From Lewinellaceae bacterium (GTDB lineage: Bacteria; Bacteroidota; Bacteroidia; Chitinophagales; Saprospiraceae): a stretch of 64,000 nt of DNA. Below are positions 31,764 to 40,038 of this stretch, piece after piece; the first letter of the stretch is position 1; each line of letters opens with the position of its first letter. The DNA is taken from NCBI GenBank assembly GCA_020636275.1, contig JACJYD010000001.1, forward strand, positions 310,001-374,000. Direction: 5' to 3'. Made by a program: the position numbers and the translations under genes. The notes under the pieces were generated by a model. That model searched no databases. It saw only the letters and a list, made by a program, of their open reading frames with translations, and was not told where the DNA came from.

Positions 31764-33398
31764 ATGAGTTCATCAAATAAAAATGGCTTTTTTGCCAACC
31801 TGCAAAATGATTTCCCTGCCAGTATTGTCGTCTTTCTCGTGGCTGTTCCTTTGTGTCTAGGCATCGCCCTGGCCTCCGGCGCCCCCCTGTTTTCCGGGAT
31901 CATTTCCGGCATCGTAGGAGGGCTTATCGTATCTCTTTTTAGTGGTTCTTCCCTGGGCGTAAGCGGTCCGGCAGCCGGTCTTGCGGTCATCGTCCTCTCT
32001 TCGATCCAGGAACTGGGCGCTTTCGAGATCTTCCTTTTATCCGTCGTGGTGGCCGGCGTTATCCAGGTCATCCTGGGGCTGGTCAAAGCGGGGGTCATCG
32101 GCTATTATTTCCCCTCTTCGGTGATCAAGGGAATGCTGTCGGGTATCGGAGTGATCATCATTCTCAAGCAAATTCCCCACGCTTTCGGTTACGATCAGGA
32201 TCCGGAAGGCGACATTTCTTTTATGCAGATCGATGGACACAATACATTCAGCGAATTGTTCTACATGCTGAAATACATCAGTCCGGGCGCTGTGATCATC
32301 ACGCTGATCTCTCTGGCGATCCTGATCCTGTGGGACCGTCCGTTCATGAAGAAATTATCTTTCACAAAGATCATTCAAGGCCCCCTGATCGTGGTTGCCG
32401 CCGGGATCGGATTGAATCTCTTCTTTGGAAGTATCTCCGGACTTTCCCTTCAAAACGACCAGGTAGTTAATATTCCGGTTGCGGAATCCCTCTCCGGTTT
32501 TTTCAGCCAGTTCACATTCCCGGATTTCAGTCAGTGGGCTAACCCGCAGATCTATGTCGTGGCCATTACCCTGGCAGTGGTCGCCAGCCTGGAGACGCTG
32601 CTCTCCGTGGAGGCGACCGACAAGCTCGATCCCCAAAAAAGGGTAACACCTACCAACCGCGAATTGCTGGCCCAGGGCGCCGGCAATATCGTATCGGGCC
32701 TCATCGGCGGGCTTCCTGTCACCCAGGTCATCGTTCGCAGTTCGGCGAATATCCAGTCGGGTGGCCGGACCAAGGCATCGGCTTTTATGCACGGCGTCCT
32801 GCTGTTGATCAGCGCCATGGCCATTCCGAACCTCCTGAACCTGATCCCCCTGGCCAGCCTCGCTTCCATCCTTCTGGTAGTGGGCTATAAACTCGCTAAA
32901 CCCTCATTGATCAGGGAAATGTACCGCAAAGGCAAGTCCCAATTCATTCCCTTTGCCGTGACGATCGTCGGTATCGTATTCACCGACCTGCTCGTCGGCA
33001 TCGGCATGGGGATGGTCGTGGGCATCATGCATATCCTTTGGAATAACTACAAAACGCCATACCACTTCAATCCGGAGGAATATGTCAAGGGTCAGCCGAT
33101 CCGCATCCGGTTTTCGGAAGATGTCAGCTTCCTCAATAAAGCGAGCATCCAGCAAACCTTAAACCACCTGTCTGACGAATCGCACGTGATCATCGATATG
33201 TCCGGCACCCAAACCATCCACCCCGACGTGCTGGAGATCATTGAGGATTTTCGGCAACATGCAGCCACCCGGGATATAACGGTAGAGGTGATAGAACCGA
33301 ATAACCGGAAACCCGGCAATGCGATCAAACAATTCGGAAACGCAGTGCTGGAGAAAAAGCCAAAGAGAAGAAAATTCCTGGCAAATCAATCCTTGTAG
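31764..33398 (+). CDS. SulP-family inorganic anion transporter with STAS domain
   Basis: 544 residues from ATG at 31764; the in-frame TTG at 31755 is rejected. It has the SulP fold: FPASIVVFLVAVPLCLGIALASGAP near residue 16, SSLGVSGPAAGLAVIV near 63 (substrate-site motif), and about 12-14 helices. A short STAS domain closes the protein (IRFSEDVSFLNKASIQQTLNHLS..., about residues 440-520). SulP proteins carry bicarbonate, sulphate or other anions, often with Na or H. The STAS domain lacks the recognisable Ser phosphorylation motif DxSG(x)xxID of SpoIIAA-like proteins, having VIIDMSGTQTIHPDVLE instead. It converges with the TolC-like gene over a shared terminator. Confidence 0.9.
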   Translation: MSSSNKNGFFANLQNDFPASIVVFLVAVPLCLGIALASGAPLFSGIISGIVGGLIVSLFSGSSLGVSGPAAGLAVIVLSSIQELGAFEIFLLSVVVAGVIQVILGLVKAGVIGYYFPSSVIKGMLSGIGVIIILKQIPHAFGYDQDPEGDISFMQIDGHNTFSELFYMLKYISPGAVIITLISLAILILWDRPFMKKLSFTKIIQGPLIVVAAGIGLNLFFGSISGLSLQNDQVVNIPVAESLSGFFSQFTFPDFSQWANPQIYVVAITLAVVASLETLLSVEATDKLDPQKRVTPTNRELLAQGAGNIVSGLIGGLPVTQVIVRSSANIQSGGRTKASAFMHGVLLLISAMAIPNLLNLIPLASLASILLVVGYKLAKPSLIREMYRKGKSQFIPFAVTIVGIVFTDLLVGIGMGMVVGIMHILWNNYKTPYHFNPEEYVKGQPIRIRFSEDVSFLNKASIQQTLNHLSDESHVIIDMSGTQTIHPDVLEIIEDFRQHAATRDITVEVIEPNNRKPGNAIKQFGNAVLEKKPKRRKFLANQSL

Positions 33399-33399
33399 A

Positions 33400-33440
33400 T
33401 GGAATAAAAAAGGGGCGTGGAGCGCCCCTTTTTTATTCCA
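33400..33440. terminator. Bidirectional terminator
   Basis: An 18-base perfect stem (33400-33417 with 33423-33440, loop 33418-33422) has A-runs on one side and T-runs on the other, ending in a U-tract in either direction. It lies 2 bases after the SulP stop and overlaps the stop codon of the convergent TolC-like gene at 33433. Confidence 0.85.
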
Positions 33441-34839
33441 TTTCTCCCGGAAACTGCCCCGTCACATAAAGATACTCGGCCCGGGCCAGCTGAAGCTTGG
33501 CAACTAACTCTATCCGTTTTACACTGGATTCGAGGTATTTCTCCTGCCGCTTGTTCAGCAGGAATACCGAACTTTCTCCGTAGGAGAATTTCTCTCCTTC
33601 TGCCTCCAGCAAAACGCCATAGTTGCTCCTATTCTGCTCCTGTAAGGCGACTTGTCCTGCCAGCAGGTTTTGTTTCTGGAGATTGGCTTCTATTTTGTTC
33701 CTCAAACTGTTCCGCTTGTCCATCAGCTCGAATTCGACCTCCCGGATCTTGAGGCCGGTCATCTGGATGGCGGCGCGTTCGCTGCGCAGGAACAGGGGCA
33801 TGGAAAAATTGAAACCCCATTTATAATTGGCAATGGAATAGTAGTCGGGGCTCACCCCGGTATCCGCAGTGCCGACCAGGGGGTTATACTTCAGCTTCAG
33901 CTTGGGTTTGAGCTTGTCGCGCTTGAGGCGCTGCTCGATCGAATACTGGGCGATCTTGTAATCTTTTTCCAGCAGGTCGGGATGATTGGCCAGAATCTGG
34001 TCAACCACCGGTGAAACAGGTATTTCGAAGTTTTCAGTTCCCATTTCCTCCGGCAGGGTAGCCGGCTGGAGCTCCAGAGGGATCTGATCGTACCACAGGA
34101 AATTCTCCAATTGCTGCCGGGCCCTGATCACTTCGATCTCATTGGACTGGTATTGTAACAGCCGGTCTTGTACGATCAGGTAGGCTTCCAGCGTGTCGAT
34201 CGCCGGCTTGTCACCATTGATGAACGACTGACGGGTCGCTTCCAGGTACTCCCCGGCAACATTCAGGGCATCACCGATGATCTGACGGGTAAAGTAGGCA
34301 GCCTGCCAGTCGATATAGGCCTCCGTTGCAGCAAACAACAACTCGTTGAGGATGCGGATCCGCTCATTCTCGGAAGCCTGCTGGAATACTTTTGCCTGTT
34401 GCAGCGCAGCCCTCCGGTCGTCGATGAGCAATCCCTGCAGCAGGTTAGCCTCCAGGCCGATGGTCCAGAGTCCGTTCTTATCGGTCTTGTTCTCTGGGTT
34501 CAAATAGAGGCCGTCCGCACTCTCATAGCCACCATTCACTGAAAGCCCGAACCAGGTCGGGATCTGAAATCCGGCATCGAAGATCCGGTAGTAGTGCTTG
34601 CCGTCGAAATATTTATCGTTCCATCCCGAAGAAAGGACCGGGTCGAATTCCCCTCTGGCCGCCCGCATTTCCGCCGCCGCCCATTCCCGCTGAAGTGCCG
34701 CCTGCCCCGCCACCGGATGGTGTTGCCACACAAAGCCTATATATTCCCTGTACGTCAGTACCGTTGAATCTTCCTGTGCCCAAGCTGATTGCAAAAGGAA
34801 TAAAAATACCCCCGAAATTAAAATCCTGATCCCAGCCAT
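33433..34839 (-). CDS. TolC-family outer-membrane channel of a type I-like exporter
   Basis: 468 residues from ATG at 34839 (MAGIRILISGVFLFLLQSAWAQ), a signal peptide; the in-frame GTG at 34845 adds two residues. The OEP pattern is clear: a first helical repeat (HHPVAGQAALQREWAAAEMRAARGEFDP), RAALQQAKVFQQASENERIRILNELLFAATEAYIDW and a closing helix (RIELVAKLQLARAEYLYVTG). It is the last gene of a minus-strand run that begins with the alpha/beta hydrolase at 43752, 49 bases after the HlyD-type adaptor stop. It should provide the outer-membrane exit for whatever the ABC/HlyD pair exports. Confidence 0.88.
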   Translation of the reverse strand: MAGIRILISGVFLFLLQSAWAQEDSTVLTYREYIGFVWQHHPVAGQAALQREWAAAEMRAARGEFDPVLSSGWNDKYFDGKHYYRIFDAGFQIPTWFGLSVNGGYESADGLYLNPENKTDKNGLWTIGLEANLLQGLLIDDRRAALQQAKVFQQASENERIRILNELLFAATEAYIDWQAAYFTRQIIGDALNVAGEYLEATRQSFINGDKPAIDTLEAYLIVQDRLLQYQSNEIEVIRARQQLENFLWYDQIPLELQPATLPEEMGTENFEIPVSPVVDQILANHPDLLEKDYKIAQYSIEQRLKRDKLKPKLKLKYNPLVGTADTGVSPDYYSIANYKWGFNFSMPLFLRSERAAIQMTGLKIREVEFELMDKRNSLRNKIEANLQKQNLLAGQVALQEQNRSNYGVLLEAEGEKFSYGESSVFLLNKRQEKYLESSVKRIELVAKLQLARAEYLYVTGQFPGEME

Positions 34840-34888
34840 CTTCACTCAAAATTAATCCTGTTGATCGATAACATCCTGAAAACCTGCT

Positions 34889-36265
34889 CTATTTCACCGA
34901 CTTCAACGGCGCCTTCCGCTTCACCCCTTCTTGGCTGCTTTCGCTTTTTTCGTAAAAATTAGGAGGGAAACCGTTGAGCTGCCGCCATATTTCATACCAA
35001 ACCGGTACGTTGTTCAGCAAAATGAAGGCCCTTGCCCCGGAACCCACCCGTAGCAGGTCGGGCCAGGTCTTTTCTTCCTGATCAGGTGCGATCAGCAGGC
35101 GGTACTTTCCGTTGTCGCTGATGAATTGATCGATAGCCACTACGCGCCCGGAGAAGGTGCCGAACGAATTATTGGGCCAGCCGCTAAACACGATGGCCGG
35201 CCAACCGTCGAATTGCAGGCGTACGCGGTTGCCTTTGCTCAGCAAGGGCAGATCACGGGGTTTGACATAGATCTCTACGGCCAGATCGTATTTCTCCGGC
35301 ATGATCGTCACGATATCCGTACCTTCTTTTATGATCTCTCCGATCCCCTTTTTGATGGTCTTGGTAATGTAGCCCGACTGAGGCGCCGTGATGTAATAGA
35401 ACTTTTGGCGTTCGATATAATTGCTCAACTGATTTTGCAATTTGGAAGTGGAGGAAGCGGCGTCCAGTTTGCTCGACAGCGCCGAAAATTTATCGGATTG
35501 TGATTTCGCCAATTTGTCGGCATACTCGCTTTCGATCGCGGTCAGTTCGATCTGTAAATTCAGCAGCTCGTTTTTCCCGGTGAGCAGTTTGTTGGTCTGC
35601 ACGGCGACTTTTGCCTGGGCTTCCTGCCATTTCGACCTTTTGATCTCCAGGTCGGTCAGCGATTTCAGCCCTTTTTCGTAGAGTTCCTGAGTTCGCTGGT
35701 ATTGCTTTCCGGCAATGTCGAAATTTGTGCTGACCGCAATGAGGTCCATGCTGTCGCTGAGGATCTTGAACCGGGTCTGCTCGATCTTGTTGAGGGTCTG
35801 TTCGAGTTTCAAATTTCGGGCCTGGATGAGTGCCTGGTATTGATTTTCGAGCGATCGCACCTTCTCGTTGTAGGAGAGGATGCTTTCGGATTTAGCCTGA
35901 ACTTGTTCGGAGGTCCGGTCGACCAATGCCGGATCGAAATACTCGCTTTTCACTTCGGAGATGTGAACGATGGTATCTCCGGCCTGCACGAAATCGCCTT
36001 CCCGGACGAACCATTCTTCCAGCCTTCCGGAAATGACCGATTGGATAGCCTGGGGTTTTTGATCCGGTTTCAGGGTCGTTGCGTACCCTTTCGCCCGGAT
36101 GTTCTGCGTCCAGGGCAGGAACATGGAAAAGATAAAGATCGCCAACAACCCCAGCGAAATATACAGCGGCAATCTTTTTACTTTTCCGCTTTCGAGCAGT
36201 TTAAAGGACTGAAAATCATGGGGTTTGATAAAACCCGATATGCTTTTCCTGGATATATTTAGCAT
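34889..36265 (-). CDS. HlyD-family membrane-fusion protein
   Basis: 458 residues. One membrane helix (about residues 33-52, LPLYISLGLLAIFIFSMFLP) follows a 30-residue cytoplasmic end, the HlyD topology. Half-lipoyl segments SVISGRLEEWFVREGDFVQAGDTIV (about 78-102, in part) and YITAPQSGYITKTIKKGIGEIIKEGTDI (about 295-322) flank a long coiled-coil hairpin (about 115-280). A beta-barrel end, FPPNFYEKSES, follows. It should link the ABC protein at 36282-37916 to the TolC-like channel. It starts 16 bases after the ABC stop, so it is co-transcribed. Confidence 0.9.
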   Translation of the reverse strand: MLNISRKSISGFIKPHDFQSFKLLESGKVKRLPLYISLGLLAIFIFSMFLPWTQNIRAKGYATTLKPDQKPQAIQSVISGRLEEWFVREGDFVQAGDTIVHISEVKSEYFDPALVDRTSEQVQAKSESILSYNEKVRSLENQYQALIQARNLKLEQTLNKIEQTRFKILSDSMDLIAVSTNFDIAGKQYQRTQELYEKGLKSLTDLEIKRSKWQEAQAKVAVQTNKLLTGKNELLNLQIELTAIESEYADKLAKSQSDKFSALSSKLDAASSTSKLQNQLSNYIERQKFYYITAPQSGYITKTIKKGIGEIIKEGTDIVTIMPEKYDLAVEIYVKPRDLPLLSKGNRVRLQFDGWPAIVFSGWPNNSFGTFSGRVVAIDQFISDNGKYRLLIAPDQEEKTWPDLLRVGSGARAFILLNNVPVWYEIWRQLNGFPPNFYEKSESSQEGVKRKAPLKSVK

Positions 36266-36281
36266 AAGGCCTGAATTCTTC

Positions 36282-37916
36282 TTAGATGTTAATAACCTGC
36301 ATACACTTCTCCTGCCAGTACGGGTTGTCCGCTACCAGAATGACGGTCCAGTTCCGGTCGGGGTGCATGATGTGGTCGATGATCCGCTTTTTGTCTTCTT
36401 CTTCTAAGGAATGGAGCGGATCTTCCATGATCAACAGCCCGGGTTTGTGCACGATGGCCCGGGCGATCAGGATCTTTTGTACGATGCTCCGTGGCAGGCG
36501 TTTCCCCTCGGGGTCTACCTGGGCATGGAGGCCTTTCGGTTGCAGGGAGATAAACTGTTTCAGCCCCAACAATTCACACGCTTCGAACACTTCGCTTTCG
36601 GGGATCGACCGGCCGAGCGTGATATTCTCCAGGATCGTGCCTTCAAAAAGTTGATTGGTCGGGAAATAAAAACCGACCGCGGAAAAGAGCTTCTCTTTAT
36701 TGATGTGGTTGATGGGCGTTCCATTCCACAAGATCTCCCCCTCGTCGAGGTCGTACAGGCCGGCGATGAGATGGAGCAGGGTCGATTTTCCGCTGCCGCT
36801 ATCGCCTACGATGGAAACCTTGGAGGAAGCGGGAATGTGGAAAGACAATCCTTTGATGAGTTTTTGCTTCATTTCGGGGAAGCCGAACTCAATATTGACG
36901 GCTTCAATCGAGATCCCATTTTCCGCATGCGGCAAGGTGAGATCCTGGTATTCGTCCAGCTCCAGGTCCGTCACAAACCCGATCTTCTCCAGCCCGGTCA
37001 GTACGTCGTAGATCGTATCGATGATCCGGATCAGTTTTTCCACCGAATTGATGATCAGGATGATAATGATCTCCGAAGCGACAAATTGCCCGATGTTCAT
37101 TTGTTCCTGAAAGACGAGCAGGCTGCCCAATATGAGCAAACCAGCCGCTACGATCAGTTTGAACCCGATGAAATACTGGAACTGGCGCATCAGTACCTGG
37201 AAGTGCTTCTCCCGGGCATTCAGGTAGTTGGTGGCGATCTCATCGGTGTTGCGCAGGTGCAGGTTGCAGTCGGCGATGAGTTTCAGGCTCTTGTTCACCC
37301 GGGCGATCTCTTCCAGCCAGTGGGCCAGCTTGTATTTGTATTTGCTTTCCTTCAGACTGGTCTGTAATCCTTTCGGCCCCGTAATCCGGAAGATCAGCCA
37401 AAGGATGAGGAAGAGGGCAAAGCCCAGTATGATGAAATAGGGACTGTAAATGGCCAGCAATAGCAATCCGAAGATTACTTGGAAAGAAGCCAGGGAAAAA
37501 TCGATCAGGATCTTGGGCAGCCCCTTCTGGATGGTCAGGGTGTCGAAAAAGCGGTTGGCCAGCTCCGGAGCATGGATATGTTCTAACTGGGAAAGCTTGA
37601 TCCGGGGTATGCGATAGGCGAATTCAAAAGCAGCGCGCGCGAAGATGTTTTGTTGAATGTTCTCCACGATGCGCAGCTGAAGCACCTGAAGGATGCCGGT
37701 AACAGCTATTCCGACCAGCACGAACCCCACGAGGATCACCCAGGCCGAGGAAACCTCTCCTCCCTGGATAAAATTGATAATCGCCTGAATACCCAGCGGA
37801 AGCGACAGGTTGACTAACCCGTTGAACACGGCGTACAGGTAGATCTGGTAAATGTCTTTACGATAAAGGCTCAACAGTTTCCAAAACCTTGAAACTGCGG
37901 TAATGTCGTTGCTCAT
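36282..37916 (-). CDS. ABC exporter half-transporter with degenerate ATPase motifs
   Basis: 544 residues: an ABC transmembrane domain with six helices (about residues 20-310) and one nucleotide-binding domain (about 340-544). There is no C39 peptidase domain at the N-terminus. Walker A is normal (GDSGSGKST near 379). Other motifs are not: the signature is LPRSIVQKILIARA in place of LSGGQ-QRIAIARA, the Walker B/catalytic pair is MEDPLHSLE in place of LDEPTSALD (Asp and Glu swapped), the Q-loop Gln is Pro in FYFPTNQLF, and the switch His is replaced in ILVADNPYW. The export substrate is likely the product of the upstream Mur/Ddl/C39 genes, because the run of genes is unbroken. Whether it hydrolyses ATP in the usual way is open. 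Confidence 0.88.
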   Translation of the reverse strand: MSNDITAVSRFWKLLSLYRKDIYQIYLYAVFNGLVNLSLPLGIQAIINFIQGGEVSSAWVILVGFVLVGIAVTGILQVLQLRIVENIQQNIFARAAFEFAYRIPRIKLSQLEHIHAPELANRFFDTLTIQKGLPKILIDFSLASFQVIFGLLLLAIYSPYFIILGFALFLILWLIFRITGPKGLQTSLKESKYKYKLAHWLEEIARVNKSLKLIADCNLHLRNTDEIATNYLNAREKHFQVLMRQFQYFIGFKLIVAAGLLILGSLLVFQEQMNIGQFVASEIIIILIINSVEKLIRIIDTIYDVLTGLEKIGFVTDLELDEYQDLTLPHAENGISIEAVNIEFGFPEMKQKLIKGLSFHIPASSKVSIVGDSGSGKSTLLHLIAGLYDLDEGEILWNGTPINHINKEKLFSAVGFYFPTNQLFEGTILENITLGRSIPESEVFEACELLGLKQFISLQPKGLHAQVDPEGKRLPRSIVQKILIARAIVHKPGLLIMEDPLHSLEEEDKKRIIDHIMHPDRNWTVILVADNPYWQEKCMQVINI

Positions 37917-37949
37917 CTATTGGATTTAAATATCGCTACCTAAGACACC

Positions 37950-39473
37950 TTAATGCTTTTTTAGTTCAAACAGATCCGTTCGGCGATCTTTCAGGTTCCG
38001 CACTGCTCCGAAACTATGCAATTCCCGCAGCAGATCGGTTTCTACATCGGCGATCAGGATCATTTCCGTGTTGGGTGTGGCTTCCGACTTGATACCATTG
38101 GTCGGGAATGAAAAATCACAGGGTGTGAACACCATCGATTGGGCGTATTGGATATCCATGTTGTGCACGTTGGGCAAGTTGCCCACGCTGCCGGCTATGG
38201 CGACAAAACATTCGTTCTCGATCGCCCGCGCCTGCGCGCAGTGCCGCACCCGCGAATACCCGTTTTGGGTATCGGTCAGAAAGGGCACGAATAATATATC
38301 CATCCCCTCCTCGGCATACAACCGGCTCAACTCCGGAAATTCCACGTCGTAACAGATCAGGACGCCGATCTTCCCGCAATCCGTGTCGAAAGTTTTCAGG
38401 GTATTCCCGCCTTTCATGCCCCAAACCTTTACCTCGTCGGGGGTTACGTGTAGCTTTTCATACCGGTCGATGGAACCGTCGCGCCGGCAAAGATAACCCG
38501 CGTTGTACAGCACATCGTCGACCACCTCGGGCATGCTCCCGGTGATGATGTTGATATTATAGGAAATAGAAAGCTTGGAAAACGCCTGCACCAGTCCCTC
38601 CGTATATCCGGCCAACCGCCGAATGGCCTCCGCTTCGCTCAAGTGATTGTACTCGGCCATCAATGGGGCGTTAAAGAACTCAGGGAAGAGCGCAAAATCG
38701 CATTTGTACCCGCTGACGGCATCCACGAAGTACTCGACCTGTTGCATCATGTCCCGGGCATCTTTATAGGGGCGCATCTGCCACTGGATCAACCCCAGCC
38801 GGATCTCCTTCTTGATCGCTTTTGCCCGCTTACTCGGCTTTTCGTAGTAGATGTTGTCCCAACGCAACAAAACGGCGTATTCCATAGATCCCTCATCGCC
38901 TTCGAGGTACCCCTTCAGTACTTTCACCGGGTGAAAATCGTTCGACAACTGAAAGTTGAGCACCGGGTCGTGGATCTCCCTCGATCGCACCTTTTCGATA
39001 TACTCCTTGGGTGTCAATTCCGCCGCATACTTGTGGTAATTCGGGATCCGACCGCCAAAAGCGATGCCCTTCAGGTTCAGCTTCTCACAGAGCTCTTTCC
39101 GGTATTCATAGAGCCGCCTTCCAAGGCGAAGTCCCCGGAACTCGGGCTTGATAAAGACGTCGATCCCGTATAAAATGTCCCCATCGTAGGTGTGGGTGTC
39201 GAAAGTGTAATTGCCGGTGATCTCCTTGTAGGTGTGCTGATCGTCAAATTCTTCGTGATCAATAATGATGGACAAGGCACATCCGGCAATATCGCCGTTG
39301 ACCTTCAGTACCACCTGCCCTTCCGGAAATACGCTCAACAGCTTCTCGATGTGATGCTCTCCCCAATAGGCGTTGGGCATCGTCTGATAGGCGTTGATCA
39401 TGGCGTCCTTTAGTTCCTGATAATCGCCAATCGTCAAAAAATCGAGCTCAATGTTGTGTATTTCCGTAGACAT
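37950..39473 (-). CDS. GNAT acetyltransferase fused to a carbon-nitrogen hydrolase (nitrilase family)
   Basis: 507 residues from ATG at 39473 (MSTEIHNIELD); the longer frame from 39506 is rejected. The N-terminal domain (about 1-215) is a GNAT fold with the CoA loop FRGLRLGRRLYEYRKELCEK. The C-terminal domain (about 225-500) is a nitrilase-superfamily amidohydrolase with all three catalytic residues: Glu in LFPEFF near 262, Lys in YEKLHVTPDE near 341, and Cys in LICYDVEFPE near 373. Such fusions occur in Bacteroidota and proteobacteria, where a nitrilase often joins or cleaves amides. Here it may acylate or trim the product of the Mur/Ddl ligases. It follows the C39-like gene by 20 bases and precedes the ABC gene by 33. 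Confidence 0.88.
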   Translation of the reverse strand: MSTEIHNIELDFLTIGDYQELKDAMINAYQTMPNAYWGEHHIEKLLSVFPEGQVVLKVNGDIAGCALSIIIDHEEFDDQHTYKEITGNYTFDTHTYDGDILYGIDVFIKPEFRGLRLGRRLYEYRKELCEKLNLKGIAFGGRIPNYHKYAAELTPKEYIEKVRSREIHDPVLNFQLSNDFHPVKVLKGYLEGDEGSMEYAVLLRWDNIYYEKPSKRAKAIKKEIRLGLIQWQMRPYKDARDMMQQVEYFVDAVSGYKCDFALFPEFFNAPLMAEYNHLSEAEAIRRLAGYTEGLVQAFSKLSISYNINIITGSMPEVVDDVLYNAGYLCRRDGSIDRYEKLHVTPDEVKVWGMKGGNTLKTFDTDCGKIGVLICYDVEFPELSRLYAEEGMDILFVPFLTDTQNGYSRVRHCAQARAIENECFVAIAGSVGNLPNVHNMDIQYAQSMVFTPCDFSFPTNGIKSEATPNTEMILIADVETDLLRELHSFGAVRNLKDRRTDLFELKKH

Positions 39474-39493
39474 GCTTTGGTTTTTTATTAAAA

Positions 39494-40036
39494 TTACCCC
39501 ATCCAAAAAGAAATAAAATTTCCGCTGAAATAGTTTTCAAATTCCTCCGCCGATATCCGAAGACCCGGCCAATTGAAATCCGGATGAAACGAGGGGTGAT
39601 GCACGATGAGATCCCGGCCTTCTACATCCACGACAACGACCAAATGCCCTCCTTTCCCGTAGCGGACACCCTCCACCGGCTCAAAAGTGAACCGGGGGGT
39701 CACCGATGCCATGCAAAGATGACCTTCACCTGCCTCCACGGCGATGTCTTTAAATCCGGCGTGCCGATGGGCCTGTCCCTCCAGCCCATAATGCCGCCCG
39801 ATCCGGGCCAGGCCCTCGTGGATCCAGCCTTTCTCACTGTAGGCTTGCAGATCGAGGCCGCATTTTAAAAGCTCCCCCACCGTGTGCTGCTGCCCGGTAA
39901 ATGCCTCCAGGATCATTTTCAGGCAAACGATGCCGCAGGCCTTTTTCTCCCAAAATTTCATTTCTTCGAAGGAGTCAAAGCCCTCCAGGGGGGCATCCCC
40001 GTGCGGGAGGTATTGGGGATAGAACGGGACTTTCAT
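39494..40036 (-). CDS. Stand-alone C39-like cysteine peptidase domain protein
   Basis: 180 residues from ATG at 40036 (MKVPFYPQYLPHGD); an upstream extension to 40267 overlaps the Ddl-like gene and is rejected. The peptidase C39-like fold shows the catalytic Cys in KKACGIVCLKMILEAF near residue 30, the His in KGGHLVVVVDVEG near 143 and an Asp/Asn shortly after (DLIVHHPSFHPDF). There is no signal peptide, so it acts in the cytoplasm or, less likely, at the membrane. C39 peptidases remove leader peptides from exported peptides, and the related PF13529-type family has unknown targets. It starts 2 bases after the Ddl-like stop. Confidence 0.82.
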   Translation of the reverse strand: MKVPFYPQYLPHGDAPLEGFDSFEEMKFWEKKACGIVCLKMILEAFTGQQHTVGELLKCGLDLQAYSEKGWIHEGLARIGRHYGLEGQAHRHAGFKDIAVEAGEGHLCMASVTPRFTFEPVEGVRYGKGGHLVVVVDVEGRDLIVHHPSFHPDFNWPGLRISAEEFENYFSGNFISFWMG

Positions 40037-40038
40037 TT

